Of a DNA stretch of 64,000 nt, positions 34,924 through 47,395 are shown one piece after another. The position numbers and the translations under genes were made by a program. The notes beneath the pieces were generated by a model. It made no database searches. It was not told the DNA's origin and saw nothing but the letters and a program-made list of their open reading frames with translations. Each line of letters starts with the position of its first letter. Position 1 is the stretch's first letter. The DNA is from Aotearoamyces nothofagi. Its lineage: Eukaryota; Ascomycota; Leotiomycetes; Leotiales; Tympanidaceae. Location of the stretch: positions 1 through 64,000 of the forward strand of contig JADDTR010000030.1 of assembly GCA_015345905.1 (NCBI GenBank), in the 5' to 3' direction.

Positions 34924-35423
34924 TTTATATCTACGACTAATCGTTCATATGAATGACGATTGACGAATGATGATATCTATAATTAAAAAAGCAGACAGAT
35001 TACAAAGTATGCGCAATAATTGAATACAAGCCTGCCATAAATAAATAAATAATCAGAGATCCAGACGATTTTATTATCACAACTCATTCTAAAAGAAATA
35101 TTAAATCGAACAGCTCTTGCCCATAATTGATAGGAATATTTCATTAACAGCCGGATACAACTGCCATCATCCCAGACTATGGCATTTCTTTTTAAAGAGC
35201 TTGAGTTGATGAGTTTATCATGCCAAGATCATTATATGGAAGTTGGAGATAGCAAACATGGTCAAAACACGATTTCATCGGAAATGAATAAAATCTCCTG
35301 CGAACAAACCAATAGTAAACATTTTTCTAATCAAAAGCTATCTAATTTTTATTATTTAATATAATTATGATTTATCTATCAAGTCTATCACAGCCATCCT
35401 AACCATTTCTAACCCAATCAAAT
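34924..35423. other. AT-rich intergenic, no gene seen
   Basis: 500 bp between convergent 3' ends of the syntaxin and permease genes. It is AT-rich with short direct repeats (AAATAAATAAAT). No coding signal is seen. Confidence 0.55.
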
Positions 35424-37499
35424 TCAAACCTCTTTCCCAGCCGCAATTACTTCCACGTCCTGTACCCCACTACGATCATATCCATCGACGACCAACGAAC
35501 TATCTTCACTATCCCAGCGCTCGCGATACTCGGCCTGCAGCTCACTTGGCTTGGGGGCATTCTTGATAAACGCCTGCACAGCTGGCGCCGGGAAGAGGAA
35601 GTGCAGAGCACTGAAGACAAATGCGCTGATGCAGAATCCAGAAAGGAAACAGATGTCGTAGAGATGGGTTAGTCCGATCGGGACACTGATGCTTGTGTTG
35701 AGCGAGGCGATGAAGCCAGGAAGCGAGGGGGCCGTTCCGGCAATCCACTGGAAGAAGAGATCAGCATTCCGAAGCTGCCATACAGGATACAGAGACTAGT
35801 AAAAAAAAGAAGAAAGAGGAAGGGTAATTAAGACTTACAGCAACAGGGGCCCGCCAGTTAATGCCACAGGTATACCAATAAATGCTAGTCGAATCCCCAA
35901 CAAAGAGATCTGGCACATTGATCTTCTGCCTGTTGACCACGAGGTAACTCGACACCATCAATCCTACCATGGGGCCGAGGAAAACGGCATATGCGGACAG
36001 TACAGACAGGAATGTCGTCGAGGTATTCACCAGCTGCCAGGGATTCACGGCGATGCTGAGGATCGCAGTCAGGTACGCGCCTCTGCGGATATTGATATAT
36101 CGCGGGAACGTAGCCGCCAGATCGAAACCGCCCGAGAGCGCGTTTCCAGGGACGTTGACTCCTATTTGAGACACCATGAGCGCGATACCGGCAAAGAACC
36201 CGGCAGCGCGCGCTCCCGAGCCGCCTTGCTCGATCAGCGTGGTGAAGATATCAGGAAGGTTCCACAGAGACTCGCCGAAGCGTTCCTGGGTCGCTGCGGT
36301 GACGAGGATGCCGATGACGGAGCATACGATGTTGTAGAACGGGAAGCTGAACGCCTGTCCCAGGACGGCGTCGCGGGGTCGGCGCGCGAAACGGGAGTAA
36401 TCGTTCTGGTTGAGGATGCCGGCCGCGATGGAGCCGATTGTCGAGATGATGCCGTACGCCATTGTCCAGCCGACGTCGACACCTGCGACGGAAGTGCTGG
36501 AAGAGATGGTGTCGCCGAACCCAGCAGAGCCCATGGTGGCGAGCGCCCAGATCAGGACGACGACGAAGAAGATGCCGGTGGTGCTGGCGGCGGCGTAGAA
36601 GAACTTCTGGAGCTTGTGCGGCCGGATCCAGATGACGGGGAGCGAGAACAGGCTGAAGAATATGTAGGCCACGAATTGAGCAGTGGTCATCCCGGTGCTG
36701 GCGGGCATGTGGTTTGGGATGTGGGTTTCGACGTTCGGGTCCAGGGCCATAATGCAGATGTAGAAGCATTCGCCGCCGATCCAGGCTTGGAAGCCATACC
36801 TGTATTATGGTTAGGACATGTATAGAAATGGACATTGAATTTGTGGCTGTCTAGCATACGCACCACACTATAATATGAATGTTAGATATTGATGTTTATT
36901 AATGCAGATAGATATTTAACTTACCAAGTGAGAGGAAAATGCGGTTCCAAATAACAAATTGGCTCCCATATAGCCCCCAGACATATCTGTTCACGACAGG
37001 AAATCCAACTAGGACATATAATCAGCGAGGAGCCATGGGGTAAGGACGGCATGCTACATACTATGGTAGAAACCTCCCGGCAACGAATTAACAACGACGC
37101 ATAGAGTAGCTATAAGATTCCCGATGATGACGACTGCCACAATGTTAGTATATCACGAGAAGCATTTTCTAGTCTCCAAGAGCTTATACTCTGGATACTA
37201 CGGTATATTATCACACACCTATAATTGCTTGCCACCACTTCAATCCGAGAGGAATGAGTGAACTGCCAGTAAGGTAAACAGAGATGTTTGCGTTAACAAG
37301 GACCCCTAAGAGCTATGAGCATATTGTCTCAGAGTATAAATTGCAGTTTATGACAACGGAGCTGAGTCATACAGTAATTGTGGAAGGTCCAGTGGGTCCA
37401 GGTACGGCGTCCGACTTCAATAGGCTTAATATCATCATTGATCCATCGAGTAGCCTCAGTCTCAGATTCGACCTCGAGCCTCTGCAAGAGCTTGCCCAT
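35424..37499 (-). CDS. NCS1-family nucleobase/hydantoin-type permease, copy 2
   Basis: A second NCS1 symporter, about 540 residues, plasma membrane. The inferred start at 37499 gives MGKLLQRLEVE, followed by RRTWTHWTFHNY, NANISVYLTGSSLIPLG (TM1 with the N-x-N motif), VWYGFQAWIGGE (TM3), NQNDYSRFARRPRDAV, and FPRYINIRRGAYLTAI before TM9. The last exon (from about 35,760) carries TM11-12 and a charged tail. Several introns separate the N-terminal exons, and a further short one (about 35,761-35,840) precedes the last exon. Divergence from copy 1 is high, so the two are different subfamilies and not a recent duplication. It is head-to-head with an ATP-dependent hydantoinase-like gene; bacterial Mhp1 of this family imports hydantoins, so hydantoin, allantoin or a related ring is the inferred substrate. 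Confidence 0.88.
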
Positions 37500-38889
37500 C
37501 TTGCTATGAATTTCAAACTTCGACGCAGAAGTCGAAACAAGAAGAAACAAAACTGGGAGAAGTGAGAGAGGGGAGGTTGTCTACCTGAGGTAATATAGCA
37601 TGGCCAGATTCTCTAGTCTCGTTCTTATCACACGTGCAGGGCGCATATTCAGATCCAGAAAATGATTTACCATGTGCATCGTGTTATTTATCGGCATACG
37701 AGCCCCCAAGATGCCTAATGCATGGGTGTAGATAGGCATAGAGAAAGATCAGCGTCGGGGAAGCAGCTTAGCAAAGATAACCTGGCATGATAACGAAGAT
37801 AACGAGGAGAGATGACTCGAGGAGAGAGGAAATGCCGAGACTAGAAACTGGAGTCCGTCCAGTAATCGGAGCTGGCAGACTTCGCAAGGCTACGCTCCTA
37901 TGACTGTGACCACGGCTCTGGGAGCGCGATGCGGCAACAACATCACTAGCACAACAACTCGGTGATGCTTACCTGGGAAGAAAGGGCGATTAGCACAGAT
38001 GGGGTGAACAGAAGCGCGGGAAACCCGCAGCCGGCGACGTTGTGGATGAATAAGAGCCTCCTGTCATGGATCGGAGATAAGACTAGATTAGATGGAGCAT
38101 GCCCAGCATCTTCTGAACATCCAGCCAAGCTGTGAATAGCCGGTCCCTATTTATCCAGCAAAGGACGATTAATGGAAGTGCCCCGCCGGGACACAATCGT
38201 CTGTCTCTCCTGGTATCTGCGAAGTAATGTAGATGTCTGCGCAGCTGGGTGGGAAGAGCTGACTTGGAGGGACTTTTATTCGCCTGCTGGAGTCGTCGAG
38301 TCGAGTCCTAAGGGTCCTGACACCAACGAGGATTTGGGCTCAGATAAGCCGATAACGCAGCGGACTCGAGGACTCGAGGACTCGATGACTCGGAATCAGG
38401 GAAGGGGCTAGCGGCCAGGTCCGCCCGAGTCCGCTCGCCTGAGCGATCCCGGCGGGCGGCCAATCATTCATTCCGGCCGCCGTCAGTGGCCGTCGCCCGC
38501 CATCGTCGACTATCACGAACTATCCAGTTGACTATCTATCCTCCTAATCCTCCCAACATGATCCAGCGAGCTTCCCCCATCAAGCCGCCATGGCACTTTA
38601 GGTTTATTTCTATTCCACACTTCCCCCGGAGCTGCTTAGTCCCAGCTCTCGCACCGCCAGCACTATTTTCAATTATGTGTCTCGATTTCTAACTCTGTCC
38701 GTCTTCGATGCTACTTGCGCTCCCAGTCCACGTGTTATGTCGTCTTATGATGCCACGAGTTAGTATCCCAAGATACTTAACTTATACTCACTCCATATAT
38801 TTTCCTACACCCTGGTTATTTTGCCCTTCACTGTAGATTCTATCTCTCTTTTTGCTTGCTGGATAATATTGGAGTTCCTGGCTGCTGCA
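37500..38889. promoter_or_regulatory. Divergent promoter, permease 2 and hydantoinase
   Basis: 1.4 kb between opposed starts. HGATAR sites lie at 37775, 37788, 37797, 38075, 38342 and 38350, consistent with nitrogen-source control by a GATA factor. At 38363-38392 is a perfect 8-bp tandem run of GACTCGAG (three and a half units), and GAGTCGAGTC occurs nearby at about 38,298. No protein-coding gene is supported. Confidence 0.5.
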
Positions 38890-41800
38890 ATGTATCGCAT
38901 CGGCGTCGATGTCGGCGGCACAAATACCGACTCGGCGGTGCTCGACATCACGGCCCTGGACTCGCCCTCCCGTGGCGTTCTTGCCTCGTCCAAAACGCCC
39001 ACGACGCCGGATATCACCAGCGGGATCCAGAAGACGATCCAGGATGTTCTTGCAAAGTCAAAGGTCCGCAAGGCCGACGTCCTGAGCGTCACTATTGGCA
39101 CTACCCATTTTGTCAATGCCGTTGTGGAAGCAGATGAGAGGAGGCTGAGCAAGGTGGCCGTAGTGCGGTTATGTGGTCCCTACACCAGACAGATTCCTCC
39201 CTTTTCCGATTTTCCAGTCGGCTTAAGGAGCATTCTAGATGGTGGCGTCTACTATATTGACGGTGGATTTGAGATCGATGGGAGAGAATTATCTCCATTA
39301 GACCCGGAGCAAATTAAAAATGTTGTACAGAGCGTCAAGAAGGCCGGAGTGAACACGATAGCTGTGGTTGGCATCTTCTCGCCGCTGGATCATTCTGGCG
39401 CTCACGAAGAACGCTGCAAAAATATCATGCTTGAACTCGACCCGTCACTCTCCATCACGTGTTCTCGTAACATTGGTCCTCCTGGCCTTATGGAGAGAGA
39501 GAATGCCACGATACTCAATGCATCCATCTTGTCAGTTGCAAAAAAGGCCATAAATGGATTCCGCAAAGCAATGACAAAGCTACAGCTCACGTGCCCATTG
39601 TATCTTACGCAGAATGATGGCACCCTCACAGATGCTATCACTGCCCTGGAATTCCCTATCAAGACGTTTGCGAGCGGACCAACTAATAGTGCAATTGGTG
39701 CTGCATTTCTTGGTGGGCTGGATAAGCCACATAATGGAACGGAAAGAAAATCACAGGTTATTGTTGTTGATATTGGCGGCACAACTACAGATGTATGTGC
39801 TCTGCTGCCGTCTGGGTTTCCAAGACAAGCGCCAGGATTTGTGGAAGTGGGCGGAGTCAGAACTGCCTTTTCAATGCCTGAAGTTTGCTCCATTGGGCTC
39901 GGTGGTGGAAGTAGGGTCGACACCGATGATACCACTGGCGAAACAACAGTTGGGCCAGATTCTGTCGGCCATTTCATCACCAGCCAAGCTCTCGTCTTCG
40001 GCGGAGATGTAATGACCACAACTGATATTGCCGTGGCTCTTGGCAAGGAACAGATCGGAGACGCAAGCCTAGTGGCTCATATCCCCGACCGCATAGTGAA
40101 GAGCGCACGTCAGAAGATCAAAAAGATATTGGAAGATGTGATAGACGATATGAAAGTGTCTGCCGATCCAGTTACAGTGCTCCTTGTTGGAGGCGGATCC
40201 ATCGTGTTCATGGATGAGCTAGCAGGAGTAAGCTCATGCATCCGTCCACCACACCACGACTCCGCAAACGCCGTAGGAGCAGCTATTGCAAAGGTCGCTG
40301 GCGACGTTGACATTATCGAGATCCTAGAAGGAAGAGACGAGAAGGCCGTCGTTGAAAGCGCATCGGCGAAAGCTATCCAAGCAGCCATATCAAAAGGAGC
40401 TTCAAAGGACGACGTGAGAGTCGTCGCCATTGACAAGATTGCGCTGCAGTACGTCACAAACAAGGCGACGAGGATTATCGTCAAGGCAGTAGGGACTTTG
40501 GAGATTCCAAAACAATCAGAAGCCCCTGAGCGCACAGCGGCTGCTTCGGCAGATGATGTTGCTGGCGGGGATCTCTTCGACACGGAAGAAGACCAGGAAG
40601 GGGCAAAACACCACGTCAAGCAGGAGTTGCAGCAATCCGTCACCAAACACTCGCTCAACATCGATATCCCAGACTACCGGCCCAACGTAAAATCCGGCAT
40701 CTGGTATCTCTCCGACGTCGATCTCGAGTTCATCGCATCCGGCACAGGCGTCCTGGGTACCGGCGGCGGCGGCCCCTCTTACCTTGGCTACCTCGCCTCC
40801 CTCTCCGCCCTCCACACCTCGTCCCCAGGCCGGATGCGCGTCATCTCGCCCAAAGCACTCCGAGACAGCGAGCTCGTCGGGTTCGGGTCCTGGTACGGCG
40901 CGCCGAGCGTCTCCAATGAGCGCACGCCAGCCGGCACCGAGATCCAGCTCGCCATCGACTCGGTGCTGCGCATCACAGGAGAGACGGACTTCCAGGCGCT
41001 GATCGCCGACGAGATCGGCGGCGGGAATGGCCTCGCTGCGTTCCCTATCGGCGCGCATTATGATAGACCGGTTGTCGATGGCGATTGCATGGGACGCGCG
41101 TATCCAACTATGGAACAAAGTCAGTATATCCTCTGCAGCGATCCTGCGTCGTCGACTCACACGTGACAGGCACCATCTATATCCACGGCTACCCAGTCTC
41201 GCCCTGTGCCATCTCAGACGCGAGAGGAAACGTCTCAGTCGTGACCGTACGTCCCCCCCTCTCCTTTCTTATCCCCGTCCCCGATCAAGGACACTGACTG
41301 ATCCGTCTCTACCGCCAGGGCTCCGAGTCAAACGGCCGTTTGGAAAAGATGCTCCGCGCGACATCCATCGAACTCGGCCTCGGTACCGCTGTCGCAGCGT
41401 GTCCGCTGCCCGGCTCCATCGTCAAGGAATTCTGCGTGCCCAACACCGTGTCCCAGGCCTGGTATCTCGGCCGCGCCATCCACCTCGCCCGCAAGGCAAA
41501 GACGAGCTACATCGAGGCAATCGTAAGCTACCTCCCCTCCGCCACCCCCTCCTCCCCTCCCCCATCACACCCTCATCCTCCTCTCCCTTGTCTAGATCTC
41601 CATCCCTAACCCGCGCTCCCACCTCTAGCTCGACGTAACCCCCGGCCGTCTCCTCTTCTCGGGAAAGGTCATCGACGTCCGGCGCGGCATCCAGGCCGGC
41701 TACACCATGGGCAGCTGCGTGCTGGCGCCCCTCTCCGACGACGAGCGCGACGACGGCCTCGCCGCCACCTCGCAGCCGCCGTCGGCCGCCCCCGACGCGC

Positions 41801-42120
41801 GCCTGCTCGTGATCCCCTTCCAGAACGAGTACCTCTACGCCGCCTACGCGGAGGGCGACGGCGCCACCGAGACCGAGGTGCTGTGCACCGTGCCCGACCT
41901 CATCTCCATCCTCGGCCAGGACGGCGAGGCCGTCGGCTCGCAGGACCTGAGGTACGGCCTGAAGGTCAACGTCATCGGCATGCCGGCCCACCCGCACTGG
42001 ACCTCCAGCGAGCGCGGCATGAGCGTCGGCGGGCCCGCGGCCTTCGGCCTGTCCATGCCGTGGAAGAGCGTGGGTGCGTATGAGATGCCGCGGAGCGTCA
42101 TCGATGATTTCGATACCTGA
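38890..42120 (+). CDS. Hydantoinase/oxoprolinase A fused to a DUF917 domain
   Basis: Predicted cytosolic ATP-dependent ring-opening enzyme of 1,000 residues. Exons are 38890-41119, 41170-41246, 41319-41522 and 41629-42120, with phases that agree. The N-terminal hydantoinase/oxoprolinase domain (about 1-190) starts with the nucleotide-binding DVGGTNTDSAVLD; the hydantoinase A domain (about 200-530) has VVDIGGTTTDVCALLPSG and SIGLGGGSRVD. From about residue 620, GTGVLGTGGGGPSYLGYL opens a DUF917 domain running to the C terminus, which includes ADEIGGGNGLAAFP. The family cleaves 5-oxoproline or 5-substituted hydantoins with ATP. The fused C-terminal domain has no assigned chemistry. A more upstream in-frame extension lacks an ATG, so 38890 is preferred. 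It is head-to-head with an NCS1 permease, suggesting uptake plus hydrolysis. The last 400 bp is markedly GC-rich at third positions. Confidence 0.9.
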
Positions 42121-45100
42121 AGGGCGCTGGGCGAGGAGCCGTGTTTGCAGCCTGTGCGTTGGGGGGGTTTGCTGGAAGATTTCACGCGCACTTAGAAGGG
42201 TTCATATAGATGATAGATGATGAGAGATTCTATACGTGTATATTTGGGTTTTCATTGCAGGATGAGGTTGATAAGTCATTAGAGAGCTCCATTTCGGCGT
42301 CAAAGCTATCTGAAATTCTATAGATATTAGATGGATATTAGATAATGCTAACTACAACCTGAAAGAAAAGGACGAGATCCGAGAGGACTTCCAGCTCGGT
42401 TCCAAAACTGGCAGTATTCTGAGCAGAGAAGTGCCGTCTGTTGCCAGTGTCGAGTCGATTACGGCACTGCGTCTCGTTGGGATTACGCGTACACTCTCCC
42501 CAACTACCAGCCTCTCCAGTTCTCGACTTCAACACTCTCCCTTGCCAGGCCAGCTCCCGAATCCCGCAGCCCATCCATGCTCCATAACAAAACCAGGGCA
42601 CTGGGCTTCCCCCCTTCTACCCGGCCAGCATTCTCCGCGTCTCGATGCATATTGCTAGAAGAAGAATTACCGAGGCGGTCCTCATACCTGTCAACTCAAG
42701 CGGCGAGAGCCAAAACATGCTAGCTAGCTTGTCGGCTCGAATTCTGCATCGAGGTCCGTCCATCGATCTCGATCTTGAGAAGTGACAGGCTCGATGCCAT
42801 CCCTTAACCCCTCACTATGCGGCAGGTTCATTCTGCGCCATGTCACACAGACATCACTTCCCTAGAGAAACCTATGCACGTATGCACATAGTCTGCGAGA
42901 TCTGCATATTTTCCTGATGATAAGTGATAGCTGGACGTCTGGGGATCCAGGTAATATTGAAACACGCACCCCGTCATCTCACGCTGAAGCTATGTGGACT
43001 GTAAGGTCCGCGCTGGGGCCCCTAAATATTATATAAAATGCTTCGACGTAAGAGGATCCCCTCATGTTCCTGTTTTCATGAGGCTTACTCGTTAAGAATC
43101 ACTGCCTTCAGTTAAGTGGTATACTCTCTCTGCAAGGCATCGGGTGTCCTAGCAAAACATGGAGGGGGGATTCTCACTGACTTGTAATCAGTAGCCAAAA
43201 TGCCTCGGTTATACATCTTGACATATCCTTTCTGGCAGCGAGATGTTCGCAAACAGTTTTTAAGAGATCACCTTGCTCTTCACTTGTCTACTCTGGAGCT
43301 TAGTAGCCACTTATCCGTGCTGTAATAGTCGGCTATGATTGCCTTGCCTTAGTGTGCCATATGACCTCGTATTCCTATTCTCCCCCTAAATAATCTTGGA
43401 TGGGGAGTTTTGTCTAAGAAATCATTTGTATGGCAAACGAGTCACCTGGCCAATTAGCCGCCGTCGATCCGAAAGTAGATCCCAAGACCGATAGTACTAT
43501 AAGAGACATAAATAATTAAAGGGCTTGTCTTGCACACATGCTTCGTGCCACCAGCTAGCGCCGTTGTGTATTGCAAGATCCGGAAATCCTGGTATAGGGC
43601 GTTAGTAAACGTCTCTCCACCAGATCATGCGCTCAGGAGGTAGTGTGGAGTGTACAAGGACAATGCATGTACACGCTACACATGCTACGCTAGGAGCACC
43701 ACACCTGGACGGGTACGCACTCCGTATAAGATAGCGGCGATATGAGTGGACATGCATGGCATGCCATCGTGCAGGGGCCAGCCGTGGAATCTTTCAGCTC
43801 CGCAGGGCGCGGCCAGTTACAAGTCGAATCTGGCATGGCCGGGCTAGAATTTCAGAAATGGACGTTTTCTCACCGCGGCTCGAGTATGCACCAAGGACCT
43901 TTGCCTCCGTTGCCCCTGTCGCCCAACCAAAACAGCGCACTGGCCGTTTGGACTGGGGATGCAAGAAGCGAGAAGCACTCCTCTCAAGTGTGGACCGGTT
44001 AGATCGGAATAAGCTTGATTCATTCCTGGTTCTTGGTTCTTGGGTCTTGGGCCAGAAGCATTGTCACGGACTCGCGGCCGTCGAATCTGGTGCATGGACG
44101 TCGATATACAGTATAGAATAAGTTAAGTAACTTCAATGTCTAGAAGGGATCAGCGCTGTGGTCGTCGCCAGGGTTGTCATGACCGTTACACAAGCCTAAT
44201 CGCCAACCCGTGTTGTAGCAACCAAGTATGGTAGCATCCGGGTGGCATCTAGCGCCATTGCCGCTCTGTCTGTCAGATCCCCATCAGATGCTGTGATGCC
44301 CAATCTGGTCCATCACATGAAGGATGCTGTACTGTACAGCGTTTGCATACACTCTACTTTCTGTACACGATGCGCATTGCCTTTCTTTCGGAATGTCCAC
44401 GAGTTGCTTTCTTCCTCCGTCTCGGAAATATCTGTACAGTACATGCACAGCTGCGGAGAAATCATTCGCAGGCGTTGTCACACGGTGCCACAGATAGTAC
44501 CCGACCTGGGAAACTCACAATACAATGCGCTTCTCCAGCCCGGCATCCGCATGATACTCCATCCAGCGTCAGATGGGTTAAGCGACAGCGTACAGAGCAC
44601 ACGGTCAGGAATGGAGCGCAAGGGGAAGGAAGATCTGTAAGGTAATCTGGACAAGAGGGCGTTGTGAGACAGCCAAGGAGAGAGAGCATTGGACTGCTAC
44701 TTAACTCACTGCATCGTCCAAGGCAACCCTTGCATGCCAGCTCTCGGCCATAATCATAATGGTAAAGACGTGAAGAGATCTGAATGGATAAGCGCTCCCA
44801 ACTCGATTTGTCGGTGTGAAACTAGTGGCGATGGCTGCCGCCCCGCAAGCCGTCCAGCAGAAGTCCATCTACCTTATTGCGGCGGTGCGGGGGCTGCAAG
44901 AGCCAACCGCGGCAGTTAGAGTTTGGCGTCTTTTAATATCCGCGGAACCTGCTCCTCAAGTCCTTGTAAATGCCATGTATATGTCCTCGCACAGCGACTA
45001 TCGAGTAGCACAGTGATGACCAACTGTGCACACGTAGGCCAACTGTCGTTGCAGCAGCCTAATCAAGGCGATGGGCCACTGCCGACTTTTGATCTCCAGC

Positions 45101-45823
45101 CGTGAGCTGTACCCTCTCGAGTACGCGTGTTGTTCCTCGCAGAAGACGCATGGTACAGGGGACGGAGTGGAGGCGGGGGACGTCCCGCGAGCCGTATGAA
45201 CAAAACATGGGATAGGAGGATTGCTCCGACATATCGAGCGCACATATTGGCTGCGGAATGCTCGATCAGTAGTTCTTTCTACGCTTGATTATTGCATGCT
45301 CGAATGAAGAAGAATGGCACTCTTCATCTAGGATACTATACTATGCAGCTGTACAGATATGGAGCTTCGTGGCGTGTAATTGTATGAGATATATGTAACA
45401 TTTCCCACAGGATCTGGAACCATCCGGCCGACCCAGTTTTAATCCCTTCCTTGCTCCGTCGCCTCAGACATCGGATCTTGAGAATCGGGAAGTTGTCGAT
45501 CTCTGCGCGAGGTCTTCAACTGAAGGGGGAGGGGGTCCTGGGATCCTTTCTCTGCAGCCACATTCCAATCCGCGAAGCACACCACGAATATTCTGGCCTT
45601 GGATCAGGTATAGGTGCCCGAATGTGTTGTATATCTTGGGGGCCATCCGCATCTGTGGGCCATCTTTCCTATTATTTCTCCTTGTACTTGCATTACATTT
45701 AGTTGTCATATCCTCCCGGGTATCTCAGCAGCCTCTTCCATTACCTCAGCAACGCTTTATCTGCTAGCATTGCCACTCCCTCCCATTATCAACGGCCTTC
45801 TCCCACCCACCTCACTGTCGGCT
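42121..45823. other. 3.7-kb interval without a recognisable gene
   Basis: Several frames of 60-130 codons exist on both strands (for example 43,742-44,121 and 44,242-44,640), but their composition, lack of splice context and overlap argue against coding. The interval carries the hydantoinase 3' end, the promoter of the gene at 45,824, and otherwise unassigned unique-looking DNA of near-average base composition without RIP bias. A noncoding transcript is possible but nothing specific supports one. Confidence 0.5.
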
Positions 45824-46986
45824 ATGCAGTTTAATCGACCGCATGCAGAAGGCCTGATTGCCGAACCTGCTAATCTAAAATCGCTATACATCACAAATGC
45901 TCGAAGAGTCGACGTGCGTTCGATGCTGAATCCGATCAAAGTCCATGATGATAATCATTACGCCAAAGGCGAGCCCATGGAGGTAGATTCCGATGCATTG
46001 AAGGACCAGGAGGCACCGCACCTAAAGCAGATGGAAATCGGCTTCATCGTCAACAAAGCCGCCAATCTAGCCAGTGGTCAATCTAAGCTCGAGGTTCCGG
46101 CAATGGGTAGTCTTGATATTGCTATCCGACTACGAGAGTTTGACCATGGCGTAGGAGAAGGTCACAATGAACCTATGCCTTGTAATGCTCATGGGCTCCG
46201 ACGGCCAGGCCGTCCTAGACCTGACATCTTTGATAGCCAGCGACGTTATGCCCGTGGTACAGAACTGGTGAAAAGAGAGCGCCGTGTTCGATCTAGTTAC
46301 CCGGTGTTGGATATTCATTCGGTAAAACTAGATGCGCTAGGGCGGTCATTGTCTTCGCCCTTCAAGAAATCTTCCTGCCCATGGCCTTCTCAACCACCCT
46401 CATCTCGCTCATCGCCAGCAAGTCCAATATCACCGGTTAAAAAGCATCCAAACAAACCCTACTCGTTGGAACAGATTCATTTTATTCAGTATTGGCGCGA
46501 GGACAAATTAGGCCCTAAATTGAGAGGAAAGGGGGAGCAAGAGGCAAAACTTGCTTGGGAGACGGTCATACTTCCGAAGTTCAAAGCACAGTTTCCGGAG
46601 CGCATACACAACAGCGAGCAGGGCATCCAAGGTGTGTATTACCGGTGCCTAGTGTTCCCTAAATTCGATGCCCATGGGGCGGCGACATACGACGACAATG
46701 GGAAGCCTGTGATGGAAAAATTGGGGATAAGAGCACGGCAGAACCATAATTATCGGGAAGATGCGAGGCTCAAAGATTATGTTAAACTCGTCGATCGATG
46801 TCCCGATTACGCCCTCACATATGACTGGGTTGATGAAATAGGCAAAACCAGGGCTAAAGAGCTTGGTGAGTGCTCGTCTGTACATCCCATGTCATCGATA
46901 CCTAACAGTTCAACACAGTTGAATTCCGACTAAAGAATGGCATCACCCTCGTAGGCGCAGTCATACAAGGCCGAAAGCCCAAGTAA
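45824..46986 (+). CDS. Uncharacterised fungal protein with SANT/Myb-like C-terminal region
   Basis: I do not recognise a named family. Two exons (45824-46865 and 46919-46986) give 369 residues; the second exon replaces a spurious read-through and adds the conserved-looking ending EFRLKNGITLVGAVIQGRKPK at 46919-46986. The N-terminal half is polar, with basic patches (LRRPGRPRPD, VKRERRVRSSY) that could bind DNA or act in nuclear import. A Ser/Pro-rich linker (about 185-205) follows, then a compact region KPYSLEQIHFIQYWREDK...YYRCL that resembles the Myb/SANT-like domains of many Eurotiales nuclear proteins. Upstream in-frame sequence lacks a convincing ATG, hence the start at 45824. It is convergent with the Iwr1 gene. 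A chromatin or transcription role is a guess. Confidence 0.7.
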
Positions 46987-47395
46987 AGGCGTGAATCTGG
47001 CTGGCATTTTGATATATCGCGGCAATTATCGTGATGGAGTTGCATTATACTCATCGGCGGCGTCCGACGAAGTACCAAAGATACCCAGCCTTGTAGATGT
47101 TTATCTCGGCAACCCCTGTGTGTTAGTCTTTGTTTTCATATGCGTTCATGCTCCAGATGTGCTGTTGAGATCTGGTGTCTTATTGATTGTGCGAATGAAG
47201 TCTGTATGGTTATGTACTGTTTGGGTAAGAGATTCAAAAATAAAGGACGGACCATCACGTCAGGGCGATGATAGTATGAAAGATCCCTGACTCTTCGTCA
47301 ATACGGCAATAGCTTTATAGTCTGCACAAATCACAATCAAATTTTCATCAATAACGGCTTTCGAGAGTAGCTTGTGTGGTTCTCACGTTGATGAC

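Noticed and set aside
36166-36825. Plus-strand 219-codon frame
   Set aside because: Antisense shadow of the GC-rich exon of NCS1 permease 2; its composition (Asp/Gly/Arg-rich) mirrors the membrane codons.
39402-41997. Long minus-strand frames opposite the hydantoinase gene
   Set aside because: They overlap the recognised domains antisense and owe their length to GC-rich third positions.
43742-44121. Possible secreted or small protein frames
   Set aside because: Overlapping frames, no signal peptide, no introns, no similarity; left as intergenic.
45614-45823. N-terminal extension of the 45,824 gene
   Set aside because: The upstream in-frame stretch has no ATG and is hydrophobic, unlike the rest; 45824 is the first good ATG.
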